From the IMG/VR virus record IMGVR_UViG_3300018080_004265, positions 88,376 to 152,375 of that record: a DNA stretch of 64,000 bases, one strand, 5' to 3'. Made by a program: the position numbers and the translations under genes. This stretch comes from a virus. This document shows positions 23,276 through 33,094 of this stretch, in pieces. Each line of letters starts with the position of its first letter. Position 1 is the stretch's first letter. The notes under the pieces are model-generated. The model was not told where the DNA came from and ran no database searches. It worked only from the letters and a program-made list of their open reading frames with translations.

Positions 23276-26200
23276 ATAATTTTGTACATTTACATGTTCA
23301 TACAGATTATAGTGTTTTAGATGGGGCTTCAAAATCTCAAGATTATGCTAAATTAGCAAAATATTATAATATGCCTGGTCTTGCAATAACAGATCATGGT
23401 AATTTAATGGGATGGATAAATCATTATAATGTATGTAAAGAATATAATATAAAACCAATTTTTGGGGTTGAAGCATATATTTTAGAAAATCCAGAATTTT
23501 ATGAAGATATAAATAAAAAAATAGCTAAAAAAGAACAAGAAAGTGAATCTCTTACCGGAACAGATAAAACAAAAGCTCGGGCAAAATTAAAAGAATTGAA
23601 AGCAAAAAAGAAAAATGAAGTTATTATTAATCATATTGTTTTATTAGCAAAAAATATACAAGGATTTAAAAATATAATAAAGATCTCATCAGAAGCTTAT
23701 TTAAATCGTGTATATAGAAAGCCTTTAACTACATATGATATTATAAGGCAAAATAAGGAAGGGATTATCCTGCTCACTGCCTGTGTCGCTGGCAGGCTAC
23801 CACAATTAATATTAGCTGATGAATTTGATAAAGCTAATGAATATGTACAGAAATATAAGAAAGAATTTGGTGATGATTTTTATATAGAATTAGAACCAAA
23901 TGATATAAAAGAACAATTTATTGTAAATAAAGAATTAGTTAAGATTGCTAATAATAATAATGTGCAATGTGTTATTACGAATGACTGTCATTATTCCGAA
24001 AAACAAGATTATGATATTCATAATAAACTATTATTATTGCAAACCAAAGCTACTGTTCAAGATATAGATGACGGCAAAGATGTTTTCCAATTTAGTACTC
24101 AAGGATTCTATTTAAAAAATTATGACGATATTGTTGAGACAATGAAAACAAATCATTATGAAATTCATACAAATGATATTCTTAAAGCATGTGAAAATAC
24201 TATTAAGATTTACGATAAAATTGATCAAATTGATATAAAAAAAGAAAAAATATTTCCTAAATTTGAATGTGAAGATAGTATTGCTTTATTAAGAGAAGAA
24301 TGTTTAAAAGGATGGAATAGAATAGAAAAACAAGAAGAAGTTAAAGATAATATTGAAGAATATCAAGAACGTTTGAAATATGAATTTGATATTATTAAAA
24401 AATTTGGATTTGCTGATTATTTTTTGATTGTACAAGATATTATTCAACAACATTATAAAGAAGGATATATTTGTGGTCCAGGTAGAGGATCTGTTGGTGG
24501 GTCATTAATCGCCTATTTATTGGGAATTACAACAATTGATCCCATAAAATATGATTTATATTTTGAAAGATTTTTGAATCCACAAAGAATAAAAATTCCA
24601 GATATTGATATTGATTTTGAAAATAGAGATAAAGCGCAAGAATATATTCAAAATAAATATGGTAAAGAATATGTCGCTCCAATTGTTGCCTTACAAAGAT
24701 TAAAAACTAGAAATCTTATAAGAGATATTTCTAGAGTTTTAAATATTCCATTAAATGAAGCTGATCGAGTTGCTAAAGATTTTTATTCTAATGAAACTAT
24801 TGAAGATGGATATGAGAGAAGTTGTAATACAATGGGTATAAAAGTAATAAAAGATTTTTTTGATAAATATCCAGATGTTAGAACTATAGCAAATAAATTA
24901 TATGATCAAGTTCGCAATATTAGTAGACATGCTTCAGGAATTGTTGTGACTTCAGAGCCAATGTATAATCATATTCCAATGTTAGTTACAAATAATATGA
25001 TATTAACTCAATGGGAAATGTCCGCTTTAGATCAAATTGGAGCTTTAAAAATTGATGTTCTTGGATTAAATAATTTGTCTATAATCCATAAAACAATTGA
25101 TCTTATTAAAGAAAAAAGAAATATTGAAATTGATATAGATAATATTGATTTAGAAAACAAAGAATTATTAAATGAATTTTCACAAGGTAAAACACTGGGG
25201 ATATTTCAATTTGAAAGTGAAGGAATGGTTAATTTATTGAGATCAATAAAACCAAATTCATTTAATGATATTATTGCAGCAAATGCGCTTTATAGACCAG
25301 CTGCTTTAATATCTGGATTTGCATATGAATATGGTAAAAGAAAACGTAGTGGTAAATTCGAAAATTATCATAAAGATTTTGATGAAATACTTTCACAAAC
25401 ACACGGTATATTGGTTTATCAAGAACAATTTATGTATATTGTAAAACAAATTACAGGAATGAGTCTTGGCGAAGCGGATTTATTAAGAAGAGAATTAGAT
25501 AGTGTTGCTGTTACTAAAGAAGAAAAAATAAAGAAAGCACGAAAAATTAATAAGATTAAAGATTTAATTATAGAAAAAGGATCGCAAAAAAAATATTCAT
25601 TAGAGATGTTAGAAAAATTATGGAAAAGTTTAGAAGGTGTAGGACAATATGCATTTAATAAAAGTCACGCTACAGCTTATGCTAAAATTGCTATGCAAAC
25701 TATGTATTTGAAATATTATTATCCATTAGAATATTTTTCTGTATTATTATCAAGTTTAAAAAATGTTGATGATAAAAAGAAAGAAGAGAATAAAATAGAA
25801 AAAGCTGTTAAAGATTCTAAAAAATATAATATAGAAATACTTCCATTGGATGTACGTTATAGTAAAACGCATTTTGATATTCAAGATGATCGTCTTCGGT
25901 ATTCTTTATCATTAATTAAAGGTATCAGTGAAACTTCAGCAGATATTATTTCAAATAATCAAGATAAATTTACTAATTTTGTTGAGTTTTATAAAAATGT
26001 TATAGAATCAAATGCACGTATTATTAATAAAAGAGTTGTTGATGCTTTAATTTTATCTGGTGCTTGTGATAATATGCCAATAGGTTTAGATGGGTTTGTT
26101 CATCATAATCGAGCAGATATTCTTAATTGTTATTATTATTTAAAAGGAGATGTAAATAAAAGTATATTTGATCAATATTATTTTAATAATAGAGATAAAT

Positions 26201-26670
26201 TTAAAATTGATTACGATAAAAAAAAGAAAAGTTCTTTAAAACAAGTAGAAATATTGAGAGATGAATTAAATAATGCTGAAATGATAAATTTAGAGAATGA
26301 ATATTGTGGATTTTTAACTTCTGTTGATTTATTTGATATAAATAATAGAAGAGAACGTATTAGAAAGATGGTAAATTATAGAACAAAATATTTATCTGAT
26401 TTTACTCGAGATCAAGATAGTGGATGTGCTATTGTCTATGTAGCTTCGAAACATGAAATGGAATCAAAAAAGAGTGGTGGCAGAAAAAAATATTATATTG
26501 TTTATGTATCAGATGAACACGGTAATACAGCAAAATGTATGTTATTTGGTCAAGATAAACTTTTATATGAAACTTTACGGGTTGCTGATAGAATCTATAT
26601 TTTACGGTTATCTTTTAACGCAGAATACAATAATTTCAATATTAAGAAGCTTGAGGGAGAAATTGAATAA
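23272..26670 (+). CDS. dnaE: DNA polymerase III alpha subunit, DnaE type
   Basis: A 1132-residue C-family replicative polymerase. The PHP domain begins HLHVHTDYSVLDGAS and AITDHGNLMGW. The catalytic palm has GPGRGSVGGS and PDIDIDFE, followed by the ISRHASG, AANALYRPAAL and FNKSHATAYA motifs, and ends with an OB-like domain (CAIVYVASKHEM). No PolC exonuclease domain is inserted. Full length for DnaE, so it should be active. A phage using a PolIII-type enzyme probably uses the host sliding clamp, since none is seen here. Confidence 0.93.
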   Translation: MNNFVHLHVHTDYSVLDGASKSQDYAKLAKYYNMPGLAITDHGNLMGWINHYNVCKEYNIKPIFGVEAYILENPEFYEDINKKIAKKEQESESLTGTDKTKARAKLKELKAKKKNEVIINHIVLLAKNIQGFKNIIKISSEAYLNRVYRKPLTTYDIIRQNKEGIILLTACVAGRLPQLILADEFDKANEYVQKYKKEFGDDFYIELEPNDIKEQFIVNKELVKIANNNNVQCVITNDCHYSEKQDYDIHNKLLLLQTKATVQDIDDGKDVFQFSTQGFYLKNYDDIVETMKTNHYEIHTNDILKACENTIKIYDKIDQIDIKKEKIFPKFECEDSIALLREECLKGWNRIEKQEEVKDNIEEYQERLKYEFDIIKKFGFADYFLIVQDIIQQHYKEGYICGPGRGSVGGSLIAYLLGITTIDPIKYDLYFERFLNPQRIKIPDIDIDFENRDKAQEYIQNKYGKEYVAPIVALQRLKTRNLIRDISRVLNIPLNEADRVAKDFYSNETIEDGYERSCNTMGIKVIKDFFDKYPDVRTIANKLYDQVRNISRHASGIVVTSEPMYNHIPMLVTNNMILTQWEMSALDQIGALKIDVLGLNNLSIIHKTIDLIKEKRNIEIDIDNIDLENKELLNEFSQGKTLGIFQFESEGMVNLLRSIKPNSFNDIIAANALYRPAALISGFAYEYGKRKRSGKFENYHKDFDEILSQTHGILVYQEQFMYIVKQITGMSLGEADLLRRELDSVAVTKEEKIKKARKINKIKDLIIEKGSQKKYSLEMLEKLWKSLEGVGQYAFNKSHATAYAKIAMQTMYLKYYYPLEYFSVLLSSLKNVDDKKKEENKIEKAVKDSKKYNIEILPLDVRYSKTHFDIQDDRLRYSLSLIKGISETSADIISNNQDKFTNFVEFYKNVIESNARIINKRVVDALILSGACDNMPIGLDGFVHHNRADILNCYYYLKGDVNKSIFDQYYFNNRDKFKIDYDKKKKSSLKQVEILRDELNNAEMINLENEYCGFLTSVDLFDINNRRERIRKMVNYRTKYLSDFTRDQDSGCAIVYVASKHEMESKKSGGRKKYYIVYVSDEHGNTAKCMLFGQDKLLYETLRVADRIYILRLSFNAEYNNFNIKKLEGEIE

Positions 26671-26677
26671 AATGGTA

Positions 26678-26706
26678 TGTACTTTTGAGGGTATTTGTTA
26701 TATAAT
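26678..26706 (+). promoter_or_regulatory. class B-like promoter
   Basis: TGTACT (26678-26683), 17-bp spacer, TATAAT (26701-26706). The ATGTAC core of the -35 is shared with the promoter at 57494. Drives recA. The -10 could also be read two bases earlier (TGtTATATA). Confidence 0.6.
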
Positions 26707-26727
26707 TAGTGGTGAGGAGGGCGCATA

Positions 26728-27717
26728 ATGTCTAAAAAATCTGATAAATTAAATTCAGCCTTAAAAGAAATTCGTAGTAAATATGGTGAAGATGTTATTC
26801 ATAAAGGTAATGAAAAAGATTTTAATGTGAGGTTTTTAAGTACAGGTATTGCCGCTTTAGATCAAATTATGAGTGGTGGTGTTGCTGAAGGTCGCATTCA
26901 TGAATTTTATGGTGTTCCATCATCTGGGAAAAGTACCGTTTGTTTAAAGATAATAAAGAATGCTCAGGATTCTGGATATAATTGTGCATATATAGATTCT
27001 GAAAAAGCATATGATCCAACATGGGCAAAAACATTAGGTGTTGATACTGAAAATTTAATATATATTCCATTTAGTAAAGCAGAAAATGTATTTGATATAA
27101 TTAGAACTCTTATAAAAACAAAAGATGTAAAACTTATTATTGTTGATTCGGTTGCTGCATTAACTCCCCAAAAGGAATTAGAAAATGATATAGATAAACT
27201 CAGTGTCGCTGAAGTCGCTCGAATTATCAGTAAAGGTTTGCGCATTATGAACACAGAGAATGAAGTTAATGGTACTACAACTATTTTTATTAATCAGCTA
27301 AGAAGCAAAATAGGAGTATTTTTTGGGTCTCCAGATGTAACTCCTGGTGGTAGAGCATTAGGATTTTATTCTACATCAAGAGTAAATTTTCGACGGGGTA
27401 AAGATATAAAAGAAAAAGACAATCCAATTGGATATACAATGCATTGTAGAGTAGAAAAAAATAAAGTTGGAATTCCTAAACTTTCTACAGAATTTCCTAT
27501 AATGAATGATGGGCATATTGATAAGGAAGAAATGTTAGTTACTGTTGCTAGCACATTAGGTTATTGGGGAGAAAATATAAATCTTACAGGTAGAACATAT
27601 ACATATAAAGCAGAAAAAGTTGCCAGTAGTAAAGATGATTTTATAAAATATTTAAAAGCTAACCCAAAAGTATGCGAAGAAATGGAAAAAGATATTGTTA
27701 CAAAAGCGAGGAAATAA
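26728..27717 (+). CDS. recA: RecA recombinase
   Basis: A 329-residue RecA. Walker A GVPSSGKST; AYIDSEKAYDP; Walker B LIIVDSVAAL; loop L1/L2 region INQLRSKIGVFFGSP and TPGGRALGFYS. It promotes strand exchange. Shorter than host RecA, with a reduced C-terminal domain. Own promoter and GGAGG site; followed by resolvase-like and RecB-like nucleases, forming a recombination operon. Confidence 0.9.
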   Translation: MSKKSDKLNSALKEIRSKYGEDVIHKGNEKDFNVRFLSTGIAALDQIMSGGVAEGRIHEFYGVPSSGKSTVCLKIIKNAQDSGYNCAYIDSEKAYDPTWAKTLGVDTENLIYIPFSKAENVFDIIRTLIKTKDVKLIIVDSVAALTPQKELENDIDKLSVAEVARIISKGLRIMNTENEVNGTTTIFINQLRSKIGVFFGSPDVTPGGRALGFYSTSRVNFRRGKDIKEKDNPIGYTMHCRVEKNKVGIPKLSTEFPIMNDGHIDKEEMLVTVASTLGYWGENINLTGRTYTYKAEKVASSKDDFIKYLKANPKVCEEMEKDIVTKARK

Positions 27718-27727
27718 TAAGTAAATT

Positions 27728-28183
27728 ATGGGGGATATTGGTAGAGATTTTGAAAAAAAATGGTGTAAATTAACAGGATCAAAACCAACAATTGCTTCTG
27801 GAGCTTTTTGGTTTTCCAAAGAAGATACTATTTGCGATAGATTTTTATACCAATGTAAAGCTACAAATGCTAATGGATATGTTTTAAAATATACTGATCT
27901 AAAGCAACTTATTAAACATTCAAATAAAAAAGGATTAGATTGGGCTTTTGTAATTAGTTTTAAAAAATACGATAAAATTTATGTAATAGTTGATGCATAT
28001 ACTGTGAATTCTAGTAAAGAAGTTTGTTATATACAAGCAGAAAAAAGTAAAAAAATAAGATTAGATTTATTAGAAGAATTATGGATTGATGATATACAAT
28101 TAGGAATAGAAATGAAAGAAATTGATTGTGTAGTAATGAATTTCTTAGATTTTAAAAAGTTTTTGGAGGAAAATAATGGTTAA
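27728..28183 (+). CDS. probable PD-(D/E)XK nuclease (Holliday-junction-resolvase-like)
   Basis: A 151-residue protein with GDIGRDFEKKW at the start, then TICDRFLYQCKAT, a D...QxK pattern like archaeal/phage Hjc-type nucleases (Gln in place of Glu), followed by a helix DLKQLIKHSNKKGLDWAFVIS. It lies directly after recA. The family call rests on pattern; catalytic residues should be checked by modelling. Confidence 0.6.
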   Translation: MGDIGRDFEKKWCKLTGSKPTIASGAFWFSKEDTICDRFLYQCKATNANGYVLKYTDLKQLIKHSNKKGLDWAFVISFKKYDKIYVIVDAYTVNSSKEVCYIQAEKSKKIRLDLLEELWIDDIQLGIEMKEIDCVVMNFLDFKKFLEENNG

Positions 28184-28997
28184 TATATTTGAAAAGCCAA
28201 AAGAAAGGTACTTAAGCATTTCACAAATTAATACTTATATGAGATGTCCTATGCAATGGAAATTTCGTTATATAGATGGACTTATAAAACCACCAAATTT
28301 CAATTTAGTTATTGGAAGTGCAGTTCATAAAGGAATTGAAACTAATTTTGAACAAAAAATAAAATCAAAAGAAGATTTAGCTATTGATGTTATTAAAGAC
28401 GCGTATAGTGACGAATTTGAAAAAAGAAAAGTAGAAATTGAAGATAAAGAAGAAAAAACAAAAGAAGGTAAATCAAAAGATCTTGGGTATAAATTATCAG
28501 AATTACATCATCAGGAATTAGCTCCAAGAATTCAACCAAATTATGTTGAAAAAGAATTTTATTTTAAAATACCTAAAACAGAAATAAAAGATAACAAAAT
28601 AAATAAGATTATAGAAATTGATATTCCATGGGCATTTAAAGGATATATTGATTTAATTGATGATTTGCATTATGTAATAGATAATAAAACATCTGGAAGA
28701 AAATATTCTGATGATTCAGCAGATGAAAGTTTACAGTTAATTGGATATTCTTATGCATATAAACAAGAATTTGGTCAATTACCACAAGGAATTAGATATG
28801 ATGTATTGATAAAAACTAAAATTCCAGTAACACAACAAGTGTATGGAAAAATAAATCAAGATAAAATAAATCAATTTTTATTATCTACTTTTAATATATA
28901 TAAAGCAATAACTTCAGGAATATTTTATCCTAGAAAGGGGACTGACTGCTCTTGGTGCGGTTATAAAGAAGAATGTTCAAAAACTAAAGTTTGGTAG
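28176..28997 (+). CDS. RecB/Cas4-like PD-(D/E)XK exonuclease with Fe-S cysteines
   Basis: A 273-residue nuclease. SISQINTYMRCPMQWKFRY at the start and GSAVHKGIE form the RecB-family N-terminal motifs; GYIDLIDD and VIDNKTSG supply the D...DxK catalytic core, and QLIGYSYAY the downstream helix motif. Cysteines at CPMQ and a C-terminal CSWCGYKEEC could hold a 4Fe-4S cluster. Processes DNA ends for recombination. Overlaps the previous gene. Confidence 0.82.
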   Translation: MVNIFEKPKERYLSISQINTYMRCPMQWKFRYIDGLIKPPNFNLVIGSAVHKGIETNFEQKIKSKEDLAIDVIKDAYSDEFEKRKVEIEDKEEKTKEGKSKDLGYKLSELHHQELAPRIQPNYVEKEFYFKIPKTEIKDNKINKIIEIDIPWAFKGYIDLIDDLHYVIDNKTSGRKYSDDSADESLQLIGYSYAYKQEFGQLPQGIRYDVLIKTKIPVTQQVYGKINQDKINQFLLSTFNIYKAITSGIFYPRKGTDCSWCGYKEECSKTKVW

Positions 28998-29008
28998 GGG
29001 GAGATAAG

Positions 29009-30310
29009 ATGATTGACAATGCAATGCAACTACTTGGAAGTCATTATACAGATGAACAAATAACATTTATAGGTGAATTGCGCAACAAGGGAAAAACATG
29101 GAATGAAGTCGCTCAACATTTTAATAAAAAATATAAACAATTGGGTATTAAAACTTGTGATGCATTACGAAATGCTTATAAAAAATATAGCAATATTGAT
29201 TTTAGCGATGATAGTTTTATACAAAATGCTAAAACAACTTTTTTAACAAAAAAAAGAAATTCTCGATTAGTAAAAGAAAATAAAAAGATACTTGAACATA
29301 TTATTACTTTGGATGATATTCGAGAGACATTTGATATTATATTAGATAAAATTGAATTTAAATTACATAGTCCAGTAAAATTCCCTAAAAGCAGCAAACC
29401 TATTGAAAGAACATTAGTAGCTCATTTATCTGATACACATTATGGAAATAATGTTTCAAGCGGGGAATTAGGCGGATTAAATTCTTATAATAATGTTATT
29501 GCTGCCAGAAGAACAGCTTTATTTTTTCAAAATATAGCAAATTTTAAACCTCAATATAGGGATATTACAGATTTAGTTTTAATTCTTAATGGGGATCTTG
29601 GTGCGGGAATAATTCATAATCAAGAACACGCTGTTGATCTAATGACGAGACAATTTGCAACAATATTATCGATTATAGGACAAGGAGTTACATATTTAGC
29701 GCAACATTTTAAAAAGATTACAGTATATTGTACTCCAGATAATCATATGAGATTTCAACATAAACAAAGTAAAGATAGGTCAACAGTTCATAAATGGGAT
29801 TCATTTGCTACAATGGCGCATGTTGCATTAAAAAGAGAATTTAATAATTATAAAAATATAAATTTTATTATACCAGAATCTCCATATGCTATTTTTGATA
29901 TACAAGGACATAAAGCATTTGCGACACATGGGGATAATGTTTTTGAAGTTGGTAATGCAAGTAAAGTAATTAAAGTTGGTGATATTGCAAGTCAAGTAGA
30001 TAAAATAAACAATAGTGATCTTTCACAAAATAAGAAATTTGAATTATTTTTTATAGCACATGTTCATGCTCCAATGATTTTATTATTGGATAATGGTTCA
30101 TATGTATATATTAATGGATGTTTATCTGGATTAGATGCATTTGGTAATTCAATAGGTATTTTTGGGAATCATCCAACACAACAACTTATAGAAATTACTA
30201 AGGAACATATTGGCGATTGTAGATTAGTAAGAGTCAAAGAAGCTGATAATAATAAATCTTTAGATAAAATTATTACTATGGAAGAAGATTTATTTACAGA
30301 AAGGACGTGA
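29009..30310 (+). CDS. metallophosphoesterase with N-terminal HTH
   Basis: A 433-residue protein; ATG 29009 follows GGGGGAG. Residues 15-60 form a Myb-like helix-turn-helix (KGKTWNEVAQHFNKKYKQLG). The catalytic domain has HLSDTHYG, LNGDLG, CTPDNHMR, ATHGDN and FIAHVHAP, the calcineurin-type two-metal motif set. It probably hydrolyses phosphoesters in DNA or nucleotides, perhaps as an Mre11-like partner in the recombination operon. Specificity unknown. Confidence 0.75.
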   Translation: MIDNAMQLLGSHYTDEQITFIGELRNKGKTWNEVAQHFNKKYKQLGIKTCDALRNAYKKYSNIDFSDDSFIQNAKTTFLTKKRNSRLVKENKKILEHIITLDDIRETFDIILDKIEFKLHSPVKFPKSSKPIERTLVAHLSDTHYGNNVSSGELGGLNSYNNVIAARRTALFFQNIANFKPQYRDITDLVLILNGDLGAGIIHNQEHAVDLMTRQFATILSIIGQGVTYLAQHFKKITVYCTPDNHMRFQHKQSKDRSTVHKWDSFATMAHVALKREFNNYKNINFIIPESPYAIFDIQGHKAFATHGDNVFEVGNASKVIKVGDIASQVDKINNSDLSQNKKFELFFIAHVHAPMILLLDNGSYVYINGCLSGLDAFGNSIGIFGNHPTQQLIEITKEHIGDCRLVRVKEADNNKSLDKIITMEEDLFTERT

Positions 30311-30313
30311 GAA

Positions 30314-30964
30314 ATGTTTAATATAAAGTACGGTGATAAAGTTGCTGAATATTGTACAGTTGATAAATGTAAAGCTTATCCATATATTGTTGCATTAAGT
30401 AATTTAGCAGAATTAAAAGGCGCTATTAAATGCCCAAAACAATTTTGTGATAGAATGAAATTGGGTGTTATTACTTGCAGTAATTGTGGGAATACTGTAC
30501 ATGTATTTGAAGGGTATTATGATAAAGATAAATTTTATTGTTTTCGATGCGATAAAAAAGAAGAAGGTCCAAAAATAGAAGATAAAAAAGAAATTAATAA
30601 TCAAACAATTGATGATAAAATGAAGATATTAAAAGAATTTCTAGAAGATAAATCAAGCAAGTTTGTATTTGAAAATTACTTTTCTATTGATGAAAAACAA
30701 CAAAAAATTGTTATACATAATCCAATGAATACAAGTCATTTACCATTAGTATGGGATTTTACATATATGCAAATAACAGATACTTCAAAATTAAAGAAAG
30801 AAATGGGTGAGTTTTTTAAAAGTTTTTTTGATCAATTTAAAGAAGATAAATGTTCTGGATGTAAATTAGAAGAACATAAACATGCACATATGACATGTAT
30901 TGATTGCTCACGAAATCCTTCAAGCGCTGCTATGATTAAAAAAGATAGGTTTGTTCCCTTATGA
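30314..30964 (+). CDS. double zinc-finger protein, 216 aa
   Basis: Two cysteine modules: TCSNCGNTVHVFEGYYDKDK followed by FYCFRCDK near the middle, and CSGCKLEEHKHAHMTCIDC at the end. A charged linker separates them. Probably binds DNA or protein; no enzyme motif seen. Ends overlapping the next gene. Confidence 0.55.
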   Translation: MFNIKYGDKVAEYCTVDKCKAYPYIVALSNLAELKGAIKCPKQFCDRMKLGVITCSNCGNTVHVFEGYYDKDKFYCFRCDKKEEGPKIEDKKEINNQTIDDKMKILKEFLEDKSSKFVFENYFSIDEKQQKIVIHNPMNTSHLPLVWDFTYMQITDTSKLKKEMGEFFKSFFDQFKEDKCSGCKLEEHKHAHMTCIDCSRNPSSAAMIKKDRFVPL

Positions 30965-31224
30965 AGATAGAAGTATATTATGATAGCAATGATAAAGATT
31001 TTAAAAAACACGAGATAGAAGGATGTGATTTTGTATATATAGACTGTAGTTTAGAAAAAAATAAAAAAATTTTTAAAGAATATGTATTTAGAAAGGATAA
31101 TTTACCTACTTATTATTTTTATTCTGAAGATAAATTAAGGAATCAATTTAAAACAAAATATATTGCATATGGTTATTATTTAACTAATAGAGAAATAAAA
31201 AGGCTGGTGAAAAAGTATGAGTAA
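30961..31224 (+). CDS. hypothetical protein, 87 aa
   Basis: Starts on the previous stop. Begins with a strand-like KIEVYYDSND and is Lys/Tyr-rich. Not recognised. Overlaps the next gene. Confidence 0.5.
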   Translation: MKIEVYYDSNDKDFKKHEIEGCDFVYIDCSLEKNKKIFKEYVFRKDNLPTYYFYSEDKLRNQFKTKYIAYGYYLTNREIKRLVKKYE

Positions 31225-31498
31225 AGAAGTTCAAAAAATGATTATGGATGAATGTATAGATATTGCCAATGTTCTTATTGATAAAAATAGAAAATATGGG
31301 GATTCAGTACTTAATCCAGTAAGACTTTTTTCTAAAGCAAGTACAATAGAGCAAATTAATGTTAGATTAGATGATAAAATGAGTAGAATTGTTCGTGGAG
31401 ATCGAAATGGAGACCATGAAGATCCAGAATTTGATATAATTGGATATTTAGTATTAAAAAGAATTCATAAAAAATTACATATGGAAGGGGGTGAGTAA
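31217..31498 (+). CDS. phage protein similar to Nmad1/DUF1599, 93 aa
   Basis: Contains NRKYGDSVLNPVRLFSKAS, EQINVRLDDKMSRI and EDPEFDIIGYLVLKR, a pattern I associate with a phage family linked to nucleotide or base modification (DUF1599-like). The link is by memory of the motif only. If right, it would fit the proposed cytosine modification. Confidence 0.5.
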   Translation: MSKEVQKMIMDECIDIANVLIDKNRKYGDSVLNPVRLFSKASTIEQINVRLDDKMSRIVRGDRNGDHEDPEFDIIGYLVLKRIHKKLHMEGGE

Positions 31499-31501
31499 AG
31501 T

Positions 31502-31645
31502 ATGGCTACAGCAGTGAAAATGCCTACTAAAGCAGAGTTGAAGCGCGTGTTGAAGAAGTCAGAAACCTACGAAGAAGCAGCAGATTATTTTGATGTTCAT
31601 GTAGAAACTCTCCGTAAATGGAGAAAGAAAACAAGACTTAATTAG
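31502..31645 (+). CDS. small HTH protein, 47 aa
   Basis: A 47-codon gene after GGGGGTG. The second half (ETYEEAADYFDVHVETLRKW) is a helix-turn-helix like those of resolvases and small regulators. GC is higher than around it, and its leader GGTGAGTAAAGTATGGC is identical to that of the ubiquitin-like gene at 48843. Likely an abundant regulator. Confidence 0.65.
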   Translation: MATAVKMPTKAELKRVLKKSETYEEAADYFDVHVETLRKWRKKTRLN

Positions 31646-31653
31646 TTTTGTGA

Positions 31654-31847
31654 GGATAGATAGAGCACCGAAAAGAGGTTTATTATGCGGGTTATGGCGA
31701 TAGATCCTGGCAGCAATCAAATTGGGATTGCTGTATTTAAAGGAAAGCGTTTATTAAACAGTGGAACATTTGAAGTTATTAAAACAGATTTGGCTTACTC
31801 AAAGTTATTATACATTCATAACCTTATTAAAAGTGCTCTATCTATCC
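31654..31847. repeat. perfect 15-bp inverted repeat spanning the RuvC-like gene start
   Basis: GGATAGATAGAGCAC (31654-31668) is the exact reverse complement of 31833-31847. The arms enclose the ribosome site and first 50 codons of the resolvase gene. In mRNA it would form a long-range stem just upstream of the ribosome site. Confidence 0.7.
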
Positions 31848-32143
31848 ACTATCCTGATATTATAATTATTGAATCATTAAAAAGTATGAGAAATGCTAAA
31901 ACAACAAGAATTTTATCAGAAATTATAGGAGCAATTAAACTTACAATAATATTAGATAATAAAGTGTACGATGAGGTTCATCCTAAAACAATGAAAAAAG
32001 TTATTACTGGTAATGGAAATGCGGATAAAGAAATGGTAAAAAAAGTTATTATAAAAAAATTTAAAAAGAAAAAAGATATTAGTTATGATGAATCTGATGC
32101 AATAGGACTTGGATATACTTATATAATTAATAATGACAATTGA
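31685..32143 (+). CDS. RuvC-like Holliday junction resolvase
   Basis: A 152-residue RNase H-fold protein. Acidic residues in MAIDPGSNQIGIAV, IIIIESLK and YDESDAIGLGY match the catalytic tetrad of RuvC. It cleaves four-way junctions formed during replication and recombination. Size is close to RuvC. Its start region is framed by a 15-bp inverted repeat. Confidence 0.83.
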   Translation: MRVMAIDPGSNQIGIAVFKGKRLLNSGTFEVIKTDLAYSKLLYIHNLIKSALSIHYPDIIIIESLKSMRNAKTTRILSEIIGAIKLTIILDNKVYDEVHPKTMKKVITGNGNADKEMVKKVIIKKFKKKKDISYDESDAIGLGYTYIINNDN

Positions 32144-32438
32144 TATTAATATTAAATGTGATGAATGTAATGAAACTTTAGAAAATGATGACAAGGTTTT
32201 TTGTTATAAATGTTTTAAAGAATATGCAGAAAAAATAGAAGAATTAGAAGAACAAGTAGAAGAGTTAGAAAAAGAAGTTGCTCAAGTAAGATCAGAAGTT
32301 GAAGATGAAGAATATGAAAAATATCAATTGCAAGAAGAATATGAAAAATTAGAATCAAAATATGAAGAATTAACAATTGATTATGGACAATTAGAAAGAA
32401 GTTTAGAAAAAACGCAAATAGTAGATGAAAGTGTATAA
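32133..32438 (+). CDS. zinc-finger coiled-coil protein, 101 aa
   Basis: N-terminal ribbon CDECNETLENDDKVFCYKC followed by a long acidic coiled coil (about residues 30-95; EELEEQVEELEKEVAQV). A likely scaffold or adaptor that dimerises through the coil. Overlaps the resolvase gene. Family unknown. Confidence 0.6.
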   Translation: MTIDINIKCDECNETLENDDKVFCYKCFKEYAEKIEELEEQVEELEKEVAQVRSEVEDEEYEKYQLQEEYEKLESKYEELTIDYGQLERSLEKTQIVDESV

Positions 32439-32447
32439 GGTGAAAAT

Positions 32448-32849
32448 ATGAGAGAAATATCTGAAGTAGATAGTTTTTTACAAACAATGGGACCTGGAAA
32501 ATCAAGAATTCCAGTAGTATATCCAGCTAGATCATCATCCGTAATTATTGAGGATGGGATAAAAACAGATTTAACAAGAAAAATGAGATATGAACGCGGG
32601 AGAGATGTTATTTTTAAATGTCTTGATTGTAATGATATTATAGGTCAAGGAAAAGAAACTACAGATAATAGAGATCAAGTAAAAATATATTGTTTTAAGT
32701 GTAGGAATTATCATATAGCAAATGGAGCTCTAATATGGAATCAAAATCCTTTATGGCATAAACCAGAAGAAGGAAAACAAAGACAAGATTATGAAAAATT
32801 AATGGAAGAATATATTAAAAATAATAAGCCAAAGGTGGTTGGTATATAA
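32448..32849 (+). CDS. zinc-ribbon protein, 133 aa
   Basis: Carries one ribbon, FKCLDCNDIIGQ ... IYCFKCRN, in the middle, with an acidic-basic C-terminal helix. Not recognised. One of several zinc-ribbon genes in a row. Its stop overlaps the next start. Confidence 0.55.
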   Translation: MREISEVDSFLQTMGPGKSRIPVVYPARSSSVIIEDGIKTDLTRKMRYERGRDVIFKCLDCNDIIGQGKETTDNRDQVKIYCFKCRNYHIANGALIWNQNPLWHKPEEGKQRQDYEKLMEEYIKNNKPKVVGI

Positions 32850-33094
32850 TGGGATGTTTTGATACATTACTTTTTACATGCCCTAAATGTGGGAAAAAAG
32901 ATGCTATATATGAACAATTAAAACCAGATATTTATGGGATGGAAACATTTAGAGATAAAGAAATACCAGATCCACTTATTTTAATGTGCAAAGATGATGA
33001 ATTTGTATGTTCTGAATGCAGTACATGGTTTAGATTAAAAGTAAAAAGTAAAATTGAATGGAAATTAGTTAAGATGAGAAATCAAAATGGATAA
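32849..33094 (+). CDS. zinc-ribbon protein, 81 aa
   Basis: Two CxxC pairs, FTCPKCGK and FVCSECSTW, separated by about 40 residues, form a zinc ribbon. Not recognised beyond that. Overlaps the next gene. Confidence 0.6.
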   Translation: MGCFDTLLFTCPKCGKKDAIYEQLKPDIYGMETFRDKEIPDPLILMCKDDEFVCSECSTWFRLKVKSKIEWKLVKMRNQNG

